From Cristatella mucedo (lineage: Eukaryota; Bryozoa; Phylactolaemata; Cristatellidae), in the NCBI GenBank assembly GCA_009760855.2, contig WPIO01000260.1:62001-126000 (forward strand): a stretch of 64,000 nt of DNA, written 5' to 3'. This document shows, in pieces, positions 32,192-39,342 of the stretch (the first letter of the stretch is position 1; every line of letters begins with the position of its first letter). Below the pieces are notes generated by a model. It ran no database searches. It had not been told where the DNA came from and saw only the letters and a program-made list of their open reading frames with translations. The position numbers were made by a program, and so were the translations under genes.

Positions 32192-34240
32192 TCACTTGAT
32201 AAAGCGCCCTCAGAGAACTTAATCTCTCTCTAGGCGCTTTACATTTGCTGTAAAGTGAAATGCAATTGAATGGTAAGTAAAATCATATTTGAAAAACAGA
32301 CGAAATGAATAATTTGGTTAGGGGTGACATGCACAGGGTCAGCATGCAAATGTGGTTAGTGGCAGTATGCACAGTGTCAGCACGCATAAGCACATCATGA
32401 AGACATCGGTCGCGATCGCACGCGAGGCCCGTCGAAGCAGCACCGCGTCGCGCGAGCGACGCTCGCCCGCCGATTGCTTCCGGCTGCTTCGGGCTCTCGA
32501 CGAGGTTCCTGGCGCCACCTCGGACACCGCGCGGGGAGGCACGTCCCGATGAGCGGCTTCGCAGTGGCGAAGCCAAGGGGTCGCCACGAAGACGATGATG
32601 TAGAAGTCCCGAGGTTCGCGAGTTAAGAGATTAAGAGATTTCACGAGTTAAGAGATCTCTTTTGGCCAGCCTGTTCAGCCACACGATTTCGCCGGGTTTG
32701 ATGTCATGGTGCGGCTCAACTTTCAGCCGAACGCACGAGGTTCTCATGGGAGGGGGGCGAGCGATGGTTCGAGGACAGACGGCTGAAAATCGGGCGATAT
32801 CAGGTAGCCATCCCGAGTCAAACCGCAGGGCGCGAGTCAGCCCGACCGGAACGCACGTTTAACGACGAGAGGACAAGCCGGTGGTTTGGTTGAGCCACGG
32901 AGGCAGCGCGTCGAAATCCTCTCAGAAGATACAGAGACAGCAGGATAGATACTAAATGATAGAGACAGCGGAGCCAGTTTTTCTCCGGAGTCTCAAGTTT
33001 TCGGAATCCAGATCGCTACCGCGAACCGACAGCGTCGGTCGGCAAATATGGCTACGTCTCGCGTTCGCAAGTCGGTGGCGATACCGAGTCCAAGTTCCGG
33101 TTCCGCGCCTCTCGCCGAGTTCGCGCCTCTCGAGTCTCACAGGAGTTTCCTCTAGGGTTTCCGCTTTTTCTAGTCTTGCGGCAAAAGAAATGGGGGGGGG
33201 CGAAGGGCGCAGCAGACAGCGCGAAAAAGCCGCTGCTCAGCGCCTCGCCGCCGTGCTACGCGCCAGTACGGCAGCGGCTGCGAGGCGCTGAGAAAGCGAG
33301 CGAACCGAGCGAGCGAGCGAGCGGCAGCGAGGCGGCTTTGCCGTCACACTTTAGAAATATTGACCTGTTGGGTCACAACCATTGTTCGGGTGAGTGTCAC
33401 CGTGACTTCTTAAAGGGAAAGCAAACCTGATGGAGTGTGATCAAACACCCGTGCAGCTCTTGTGGGCGTGCCGTGGTGCAGCGCGGAGCAATCGGCGTTA
33501 TGTAAGCGAGAGCACACCTGGGCATTCGCGGGGCAACAATGCGTAAGAATACAACAGAGGCAGAGTTCGGACCAAACAAACCGTGCAGCGAGACGGCCGG
33601 GACGGCGGGGGCGGAGAGAGGCGATAAGCAGCGAAACAGTAGCGCGCCGCCGCCGACTTCCACTTCCGACCGCGAGACACTTACGAGACCAGACTTCCGC
33701 AGATGCTTTCGTATTTGAGTGTTCCCGAAGTACCCGGAGAGGTTCGGATCGAGAAGGCTGTTATAGTTCGCCAACGGGCTGGAAGACAAGGCGGTCTATC
33801 GGCGCTCGGCGGGCCAAGGCACGCACCGCTAGCTGGCGCCACGAGCGTTGGGTGGGCGAAGCATTCTCGGCAACACGGACGCGGTTTCCCGCGATGGCGA
33901 CGATGGCGCGGCTGCAGGCGACGGCGGCGGCGGCGGCAGCGGCGGAAATCGCTCTCACTCGCACAGCGTCGGGCCATCGTCGCGAAGGGCGACGGCGAGC
34001 CGACCGCGCAGCAGCGCAGCGCGGGTAGCCGCTCTCTCAGCGTTCCAGACGCGATCGTGTGAGTGCGGCGAGAGGGTGACCACGGCAGGCAGGCGGGCAT
34101 TGCGAGAACATCCAGCTACGAGCGGAGGGCGTGCGCGCCGACTAAGCGGGGGGGGGGGGACCTCGCGTCCGATTTTTGAGCAGCCGCTGTGCAGCGTTCG
34201 CCGTAACGCGCGCCGCTCACCCGTCGTCGACGTGGCTCAT
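17282..34240 (-). CDS. ERICH3: glutamate-rich protein 3 orthologue (ciliary protein with DUF4590)
   Basis: Thirteen phase-compatible minus-strand exons: 34240-34221, 33778-33685, 30786-30589, 30361-29885, 28209-27707, 26766-26494, 25279-25066, 24066-23823, 23046-22880, 22600-22317, 21639-21487, 21396-21249, 21078-17282. They encode roughly 2190 residues. Diagnostic features are an N-terminus beginning MSHVDDG, then PLANYNSLLDPNLSGYF and the conserved QIRKHLRKSGL; a coiled YRVNMARKQHRKQVREL region; the DUF4590 domain with VEQQHCGGS, RRHRGYPFSLTFF, CCEYKH and RLGGK, closing on SAPCYKCQ; and a very long acidic, Ser-rich disordered tail. Vertebrate ERICH3 is a protein of motile and primary cilia, so the same location is inferred. 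The exon 4 to exon 5 junction does not fit in phase, so one small exon or another splice site is missing. The length is in line with the large vertebrate protein. Confidence 0.88.
21249..21396 (-). CDS. ERICH3: ERICH3 exon 12 (duplicate of exon 11)
   Basis: The acceptor is tttctgtgcag (phase 0) and the donor gcagg|gtaagag (phase 1). It encodes NLMSETGDNAAYDDDFEKDE and so on. It shares start, length and the AAYxDDFxKDE core with exon 11 immediately upstream. Confidence 0.85.
21487..21639 (-). CDS. ERICH3: ERICH3 exon 11 (duplicate of exon 12)
   Basis: The acceptor is tttctatgcag and the donor atct|gtaagt, 51 codons, phase 0 at both ends. It encodes NLLADTGVNAAYEDDFDKDE and an ETTKAYSGESDSD block that parallels ETQKARFRDSDNSD in exon 12. 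Confidence 0.85.
21660..21800 (-). mobile_element. LINE family A 3'-end fragment in ERICH3 intron
   Basis: On the minus strand it has the gcgtaccaaaagccgctt, acatggtctttatgac and ggagatacattacatt blocks that end family A copies (compare 55905-56015). Confidence 0.7.
21960..22035 (+). mobile_element. L2-type 3' tail fragment
   Basis: gtaaagtgcttagaaagcga, then ttgagttagttctctgatag. This is a short piece of the tail shared by family B and SINE-1. Confidence 0.5.
22317..22600 (-). CDS. ERICH3: ERICH3 exon 10
   Basis: The acceptor is ctaatttgtag with a two-base lead; the donor acga|gtaagt is phase 0. It encodes ASYRDDFDAEESSPAADD and a Pro/Ser/Glu-rich linker ending EPVEEQR. The ASYRDDFDAEE start resembles the AAYxDDFxKDE core of exons 11 and 12. 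Confidence 0.85.
22880..23046 (-). CDS. ERICH3: ERICH3 exon 9 (end of DUF4590 and basic linker)
   Basis: The acceptor is cgctatttcag and the donor tgcaa|gtaag. Phase selects the frame CQVEKGLNISSAPPQPKWKF, which completes the SAPCYK-C boundary of DUF4590. Another frame is also open but does not fit either neighbour. Confidence 0.8.
23119..23156. repeat. perfect hairpin, 14-bp arms
   Basis: TCGGTTCCTTGCAG, 10-nt loop, exact complement. It lies in the ERICH3 intron between exons 8 and 9. Confidence 0.9.
23823..24066 (-). CDS. ERICH3: ERICH3 exon 8 (second half of DUF4590)
   Basis: The acceptor is cttttgctatag with a two-base lead; the donor acaa|gtgagc is phase 2. It encodes AEDFVIVSRRHRGYPFSLTF, CCEYKH, RLGGKSGHFG and SAPCY, the strongest family signature in the window. 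Confidence 0.92.
24391..24462. repeat. (AGG)n microsatellite
   Basis: Pure GGA/AGG run of about 70 bp in an ERICH3 intron. Confidence 0.95.
24580..24636. repeat. (GA)n microsatellite
   Basis: About 28 GA units in an ERICH3 intron. Confidence 0.95.
25066..25279 (-). CDS. ERICH3: ERICH3 exon 7 (first half of DUF4590)
   Basis: The acceptor is cgctctgtgcag (phase 0) and the donor taaaa|gtaagg (phase 1). It encodes ELTLRFFGGHLRLAESKS, RHEVIVEQQHCGG and STLVVFRALLLPK. The QQHCGG motif is characteristic of DUF4590. Confidence 0.9.
25735..26360 (+). mobile_element. LINE family A copy with internal deletion, in ERICH3 intron
   Basis: The 5' part keeps the endonuclease C-terminal blocks GRILDLVIS and, after frameshift, PDHCSVSF (the SDHxxV motif). 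At about 26080 it jumps to the family A 3' end and closes with gagacggagatacattac. Confidence 0.7.
26425..26449. repeat. perfect hairpin, 12-bp arms, 1-nt centre
   Basis: GCCGGTGGTCTG, C, then the exact complement, about 45 bp beyond the exon 6 donor. Confidence 0.85.
26494..26766 (-). CDS. ERICH3: ERICH3 exon 6
   Basis: The acceptor is gtcgtctcgcag and the donor ggcg|gtacgt, phase 0 at both ends, 91 codons. It encodes LDHRALEKYNELVERSQHVA, then RRPSPYRENLALS and an Ala/Pro/Arg-rich linker just before DUF4590. Frame continuity on both sides supports it. Confidence 0.75.
27655..27700. repeat. (GGC)n microsatellite abutting ERICH3 exon 5 donor
   Basis: A run of GGC triplets begins seven bases inside the intron after exon 5. 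Confidence 0.9.
27707..28209 (-). CDS. ERICH3: ERICH3 exon 5 (provisional 5' border)
   Basis: The 3' border is strong (ggcg|gtaagt, phase 0) and joins exon 6. The frame includes SLAETLARLPVPPLDFDDSD, SDASYRAQ and a Pro-rich segment ending DTRLLWA. The acceptor taken here (ccttcctgccaag) needs a phase-1 upstream exon, whereas exon 4 ends in phase 0. A small exon is therefore missing or another acceptor is used. Confidence 0.6.
29885..30361 (-). CDS. ERICH3: ERICH3 exon 4 (Ala/Pro-rich, poly-Gln at its end)
   Basis: The acceptor is acgtttcctcag (phase 0). It encodes AERERQKDQSILPYLSPREA, then low-complexity Ala, Pro and Arg stretches, and ends in eight CAG codons that merge with the donor (cag|gttaga). 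The open frame continues beyond it to 29729, so the true end is uncertain. Confidence 0.65.
30409..30446. repeat. perfect hairpin, 16-bp arms, 6-nt loop
   Basis: AGGCTCGTGCGATCGC, loop tcgaat, exact complement. It lies in the short intron between ERICH3 exons 3 and 4, about 50 bp from the exon 4 acceptor. Confidence 0.95.
30589..30786 (-). CDS. ERICH3: ERICH3 exon 3 (coiled N-terminal region)
   Basis: The acceptor is gtttgctcag (phase 0), 66 codons, ending at an atypical donor (caag|gtcggc) chosen because phase 0 is needed by exon 4. It encodes ETQYRVNMARKQHRKQVREL and KTLDLERQRQAAIKRKLEE, matching the conserved ERICH3 second domain. Confidence 0.8.
30859..30905 (-). mobile_element. L2-type 3' tail fragment
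   Basis: On the minus strand it reads aagtgcctagaaagagagat, then tgagttgtctgagag. It lies in the ERICH3 intron between exons 2 and 3. Confidence 0.5.
31286..31336. repeat. palindrome cluster (32-bp perfect palindrome inside 20-bp-arm inverted repeat)
   Basis: 31301-31332 is a perfect palindrome whose half is GCGAGATCTAGGCGAG. A tandem duplicate of the left half gives a second, outer pairing with 20-bp arms (31286-31305 with 31317-31336). Confidence 0.9.
31797..32102. repeat. (GGGA)n array, G-quadruplex-prone
   Basis: About 300 bp of GGGA tetramers, with GGGGGA and GGGAGCG variants toward the left side. The plus strand is almost purely G and A, the minus strand C and T. The Pro-Ser-Leu frames on the minus strand are artefacts. 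It lies in ERICH3 intron 2. Confidence 0.95.
32157..32400 (-). mobile_element. LINE family B 3' end, with (ATT)n tail
   Basis: On the minus strand it has the tgcatgctgaccctgtgcat and cacccctaacca blocks, the hairpin tail gtaaagcgcctagagagaga followed by gcgctttatcaagtg, and (ATT)n. It lies in ERICH3 intron 2. Confidence 0.85.
33685..33778 (-). CDS. ERICH3: ERICH3 exon 2 (conserved N-terminus)
   Basis: The acceptor is gccttgtcttccag with a one-base lead; the donor tctc|gtaagt is phase 0. It encodes PLANYNSLLDPNLSGYFGNT, then QIRKHLRKSGL, near-identical in pattern to vertebrate ERICH3. A stop upstream in frame shows that the start codon is in a separate exon. Confidence 0.9.
34221..34240 (-). 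CDS. ERICH3: ERICH3 exon 1 (start codon, 20 coding bases)
   Basis: ATG AGC CAC GTC GAC GAC GG followed by gtgagc, phase 2. It joins exon 2 to give MSHVDDGPLANYN. The vertebrate protein also begins Met-Ser-His with a Gly before the conserved block, which supports this tiny exon. Confidence 0.75.
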
Positions 34241-35780
34241 CTTCGACGGCCAATGCTTACAAGTCTTCAAGCGTAACCTGCGCCGGCTTTGCGGTAGCAA
34301 TTCCCGTAAACCAAGCCGCCAGAGGTCCCCGAAGCTGGCGCGGCGGCGCACACTCTCGCCGGTGGGCTCTAACTGTCTTCCGGCCCTTCCTTGACAACGT
34401 TCCGTCACTAGAGCACGTGACCCGGAAAGAACGCAATGATTGGGCCCAAGTTCAGGGTCGAAAGCGCGGCCGCCGGGGAGACGGCGACTGGCGCTGGCGC
34501 TTCGGGGCTGGCTGCTTCGTGGGATGCGCGCCGCCGCCGCCGCCGCCGCCACCGCTGCGGAATCTAGCGGGCGTCGAAACGAGTGGGCGTCTCGCGACCG
34601 TTAGTCGCGAGGTAGTTTCATCTATGGACTTGCATTACTCAACGCGGACGCTCGCGTTTCTTCTGCACGTCTACGGCAGCGGAAGGTAAATTGAAATAAA
34701 AGCGGCCGCGGCTTGGGCGTCTGTGGCTGCACATGCGTGCGTCGGAGTAGCCGTTGGGAGTGTGAGATATCAGTGTGAATGGATTGACTGGCGTTTTTCA
34801 ATCACAGGCAGATTTCGCTTCTTTTCAGGCTTAGCTACTGCTTTGGCTCTAATCCTAGTCGGCCGACGCAGAGGAAGGCGCCTAGACGCACTGATTAGAC
34901 AGACACTCACCGACACCACGGTATTCGCAGTTCAATCTTGCTAATATGGCGCAGGAGAACGCAACTGACGTCAGTGGCACAGTCTTTGTCTCCTCCACCT
35001 CGCGTCTCGTCTTCCCAGAGACCGGGGCATGGACGCGGCTAGGGGGATCTAGCTGCTGGGGCTTAGCCAAACTTGTTTAACCAATTAACGCCAAGCGAGC
35101 TCGGGAGAGTGGAGTCAAGTAAGCACGCGTGCAGGTCAGTCTTGCAGTCTACTTGTCTAAAATACAATTTTCAGGTCTTGCAAGCTTCACTTGGGGACGC
35201 GTGCTTCGGCTTCAGACGCGCAGGGGGCGAACTCTCGCGAACTCTCGCAAACTCTCGCGAACTCTCGCGAACTATCCAAGCGCTACTTACCGGCTTGCCT
35301 TGCAGATCATCCTTTTCCATTTGGCTCACAGCACGGGTGCACTCGACTGCTCTTCACTTGGCTGCTCCGACGCTTTTAGGCACAGTGTCGTAGCGCAAGG
35401 GCTCCAGCACTTGCTGCTGCTCACGCTCGCTCATGCATTTACTGCTTCCGGGCCGATGTGCTCTGAGCTTGCTTAGACGTCGTTTTTCGGCGCTGTACTT
35501 AGTCTGGCGCTGCCTTGCAAATGCGAGGCTAGATGTAGTGGTGTTACGAGGTGCCCGGGGAGAGTATACCGCAAGCATATCAGTTGGGTAGCAGATCGGG
35601 TAGCTCCTCCCGTGGATTAATTTACGTCGTGCGACAGCATGAAAGGGCGTAAAAAGCTCGGCTGCTACAAACGCTCTGCTTGGCGTCCACGCTCGGACAA
35701 AACTAGGCCGCGGACACAGCACTCATAATCACGCTCGTCTCAGCAGACGTGCGACGAATACGGATGACTCCTAAACCTTG
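34241..35780. other. upstream of ERICH3; GC-rich, no gene identified
   Basis: The first few hundred bases are GC- and CpG-rich and probably hold the ERICH3 promoter; no specific element could be assigned. A tandem aactctcgcg motif occurs at 35229-35275. I see no convincing exon. Confidence 0.35.
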
Positions 35781-35789
35781 TAGCTCAGC

Positions 35790-36140
35790 TAGCGACTTGT
35801 GGGTGCTTCGCCGATGAACGCAGGAAACACGGCAGCAATGAAGAGCGCTCGTACCTGATTGGTTCGAGGAGCAGCTAAACTACTTAATTCAGAAGAGCAG
35901 ATGTTGCGATGCTTAGTAAGTAGCTCTGATTGGTCAACTGGAGCAAGATAATAGAGAAACTTACACGTGAGTGGCGAAACCTCGAAGACGATGTGCCGCT
36001 TGCTGGGTTGCCAGTACTGGTCGGCGAGCAGTGGTGTGATGTGGTAACCGTGGCGTTGACGACAGGCATGCGTGGCTGCAGAGTTTTGCACCAACTGTAA
36101 GTGCCTGACTGCATAGGCTGGAGGATCTGTAATCAACGAG
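35790..36140 (-). mobile_element. LINE reverse transcriptase C-terminal fragment
   Basis: The minus frame reads AVRHLQLVQNSAATHACRQR, HITPLLADQYW and SSELSSLAAPRTNQ, matching the RRLQLVQNSAARLV and HWLPVKQRI blocks of CR1/L2-type LINEs with decay. Confidence 0.7.
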
Positions 36141-36185
36141 TTTCAAAAGTCGAGACGGGATTTCACAAGAGCATTGACTAACTGG

Positions 36186-36570
36186 GATAATAATAATTAT
36201 AATAACGATAACACACTTAAAAAAAGCGCCCTCAATCTCTTTCTAGGCGCTTTACATTTGCTGCAAACGAAACGCGATTGAATGGTTTGTGGTAGTATGC
36301 GCTTTAAACGACAAGAATAACGTGGTTAGGGGTGACATGCACAGGGTCAGCATGCAAGTTTTGTTAGTGGCAGCAGGCACAGTGTCAGCACGCATATAAA
36401 GTAAATTAAAGGTTGAATCGTAGGGACTCACTTAATGCTGTAATAAATAGGTGCATTTTAAATATCTTTTTAAATGTGGTAAAGTCAGGGGATGTCGTGA
36501 CGTAAGTCAGGAGTTTGGTGAGGTGTTTCCAAGTGGGAGGTTTTGGTTCCTAGCCAGCCTTCAGGGGGCA
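36186..36570 (-). mobile_element. LINE family B 3' end
   Basis: The same 3' UTR blocks and hairpin tail as at 32157-32400, plus the last coding bases (cagtcaggggatgtcgtgac region). Confidence 0.75.
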
Positions 36571-37169
36571 ATTCAGCGAGCATCCTACACGTAAAGTAAT
36601 AATGAAGCATAAACGACCGACGCTGTTCAAGTCTCAATTTAAAGAAAATAAAACAACTAAAATATTTGTTAATTCATTCTATCATCAGACCTGATCAATA
36701 GGTAGGGTTTTTACCAGCTTTGCTCGTTTTATCAATTGCCGAATGCAACTTTATGTTTTCATCAGTCCAATTGATTGAAGAATAATTTACTTGGTCAAAA
36801 ATTCGATTGAAAAAATCCTCCCGATGTGTGTGCGGCACTAAGACGATCCTGGAAAAATCTTTTGGATTTTTCTCGATGCATAATCGAGCTTATTAACTTT
36901 AAAGAAGGAGTTTCAGACAACTCAGTATAGTTTACGAGACCTGCGTATATAAATTGCAATACAGCTCGAGACCAGTCACTAATTCTGAAATATACAGCGG
37001 AAGAGCTAAGTAAAGCGTTATAAGTAAAGCCACGAGCCGGAGCAGCGTTCAGCGAGCGTGGAATTAATCTTGTCTGACGTCCTCGACCTTCCGTTAGAAC
37101 GAGTGCCCACAATAGCTAAAGACCAGTAGCCAATCCAGGGCTGTTTTCCAAACAGATTTGGAAATCTTT

Positions 37170-37860
37170 CATTGCAAATAGTCAATGCTCTGCTGAAGTT
37201 TACGTTGACATCAATATAGGCGAGACAATTTAGAGATGTACCACTGGCAGACCGAGCAAATTCATGGCTGATGAATGTTGAAGCCAAGGCGAGACATTTA
37301 CGACTGCATAAGAGGTAAACGATAGTGAAGCTCACATATTCTGGCTTCTCACATCAGTGTCTGGACAGATGGAAGATAAGGCTCTGCGCTGAGGAAGTAT
37401 TATGATGTAAGTGCAGGATACGCAGTGATGCTTACCTTGCCACTGCTGATAAACTGGTCGCGATCAATGCACTTGGTCAGACTATGAGCAGCAGCCTCGC
37501 AGTAGGCGATTGGCTGGTCATTCTCAGTTGTCTGACGTTTACCTGGACGCATATTGAAGTAGATTTATTGGTTGAACGTGCTCAGCATGTAACTGCTGGC
37601 GAAGAAGAGAGCGACTTGTTGCTCGGATACATTGAATGAGATTTAGGCAGCCTTGAACCTGTTGATGCCCCGATGTCCATGGGAAAATGAACGCCTCTCT
37701 CTCTCTCTCTTCATTTCAGCGTTTGGTACGCAGATTTTGATTTTGCCTCAGATTCGAGCGAGAAGCATATTCTGTTCTGAGCTAATACTTAACGAATAGC
37801 CTTTTCTAGTGTGGTTCGCAATATCGATGAACATGAACCAATGCACGGAAATTCTCACAA
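37170..37860 (-). repeat. diverged segmental duplicate, copy 1 (with exon-like block)
   Basis: Several blocks match 44935-45600 in the same order and orientation (aggcgagacaa, acatatggaagataagg-type, cgcagtgatgcttacc, gattggctggtcattct, ttgaacctgttgatg). Confidence 0.7.
37436..37542 (-). CDS. unrecognised exon candidate, copy 1
   Basis: The acceptor is atgcgtccag and the donor caag|gtaagc. It encodes KRQTTENDQPIAYCEAAAHS then LTKCIDRDQFISSGK. The equivalent block at 45236-45131 keeps RRQ, NDQP and KC(I/M)D. Splice sites and frame are preserved in both copies, but the reading phase at the 3' end differs by one base. The function is unknown. Confidence 0.4.
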
Positions 37861-38261
37861 GCCAAAGGTTGGTTTATTGAAAAAGCCCCACATACCTGTA
37901 TCTGTCGGTAGACGAGCTTGAGCTGCTGTGCTCCCACCGAAATTAAAGTGGGCGATTCTTGACTGGCTCAATGCAAGAGTCGAACCTGCTAGGGAATTTT
38001 AGAATTACAACTACCTTAAAAGTGGGCAGAATCAGGGTACGAGGAGCAACGCAACTAAAGGCCATCAAGTTAATATCGCAGTCATAGCGAGCATCAGCAA
38101 TAAGTGGAGTGACAAACCAAGACCCGAGGAAAGTGGGACAAGAGCCGCAGTGTGAGTGGAGATAACTCTGCTCAACTCATAAAGAGACGACCCTCCCATG
38201 TAGCCAAGGCAAGCGTTCTTTCTAGGTCTGGCTCTGGCTGAGGTCGCTGGGTCGTACTGTA

Positions 38262-39330
38262 ATGCATCTCCGTTTGTAACTCCACCTAGTCACAAAGACT
38301 ATGTGCTTGGTACGCGGGAGAGTTTTACGTAGCACATTTACAGAGTAAGCGGCTTTCAGTAGGCATTCGGTAGACACTAGACTTTATCTTACGAACCGAT
38401 GAGAAAGTAGGCAGCTTAGCGGAGTCAGGAAAGCGTTTAGGTAGTGAATAAAATGGAGGTAGCAGCTCAGGACCGCTGGAAAGGATGAGCCATAGTCGGC
38501 AGCAGGAGAGTAGTTATCGTTGCGTAGGAATCGTGGAAGCGAGTTCCACACTCCAGGACATGCAGAGCTAAAGCTTCTGTTGTCAAGCCAACGGTCTTTA
38601 AGCGGAGGGATGGAGCAGCTAATTTATTGTCCATGCAGGACCTGAGGCACGAGGAGGCTGAAACTAGTGCAACAGTTCAGCTAGGTATGGAAGAGCCAAG
38701 CCGTTGCGGGCCTTTTATGTCAGCTTAAGATCTTTGCCCTGATTCGTTGATCAACCGGTAGCTATCCTAGCAATTTTAGCTAAGGAGACGCGTGCTCGAA
38801 CCTGAGATCTGCAAACTAGCCTTGCAGCCATATTCATAGCCAGCTGCAGTTGACTAGTTGCTTTTTTTGGGTAGCCCAGCCAAAAGATAATTACAATAAT
38901 CTAGCAGAGACAAAACTCAGGTGCTTGCTAAATGTCTTGCAAGCCTCCGTGGAAGACAGTTCCTAATCTTTTATAGGGATCAGATGTGAAGGCTAGCTGT
39001 GGAAGCAGTCTTCTTAACGAAGCTTCCACAATTTTGGCAGTTGACCAAGACGACACCTAAATTCCAAATACACGGTGATGGTCGCACAAGAGCTTCACCT
39101 ATTAGAAGAGCAAAGCCTTCTAATCCAGCCACACGCTTAGAGTGTCCCATGCACAGCAGTTCAGTTTTATCGTTATTTAGTTTCAAGAAATTTCCGACAT
39201 CCAGGATCGAATGTCAGCTAGGCAAGCATTCAGTTTCTCAGCTGCTGCAGCGGATGCCGACGGTTTGAATGAGAAATACAGCTGAGTATCGTCAGCATAA
39301 GTGATATCCTATTCCACGGGCCTTAATCCC
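38262..39330 (-). mobile_element. LINE family A, 3' half, minus copy
   Basis: The minus frame shows MKLNNDKTELLCMGHSKR and VKKTASTASLHI. The 3' end (ggagatgcattacagta) is at 38262. It aligns with 7135-7503 plus 9266-9518 and with the plus copies. Confidence 0.8.
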
Positions 39331-39342
39331 AGAGGTTAATAA

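Noticed and set aside
31363-32195. Pro-Ser-Leu and Gly-Arg-Glu repeat frames of about 250 codons
   Set aside because: They are translations of the GGGA tetranucleotide array.
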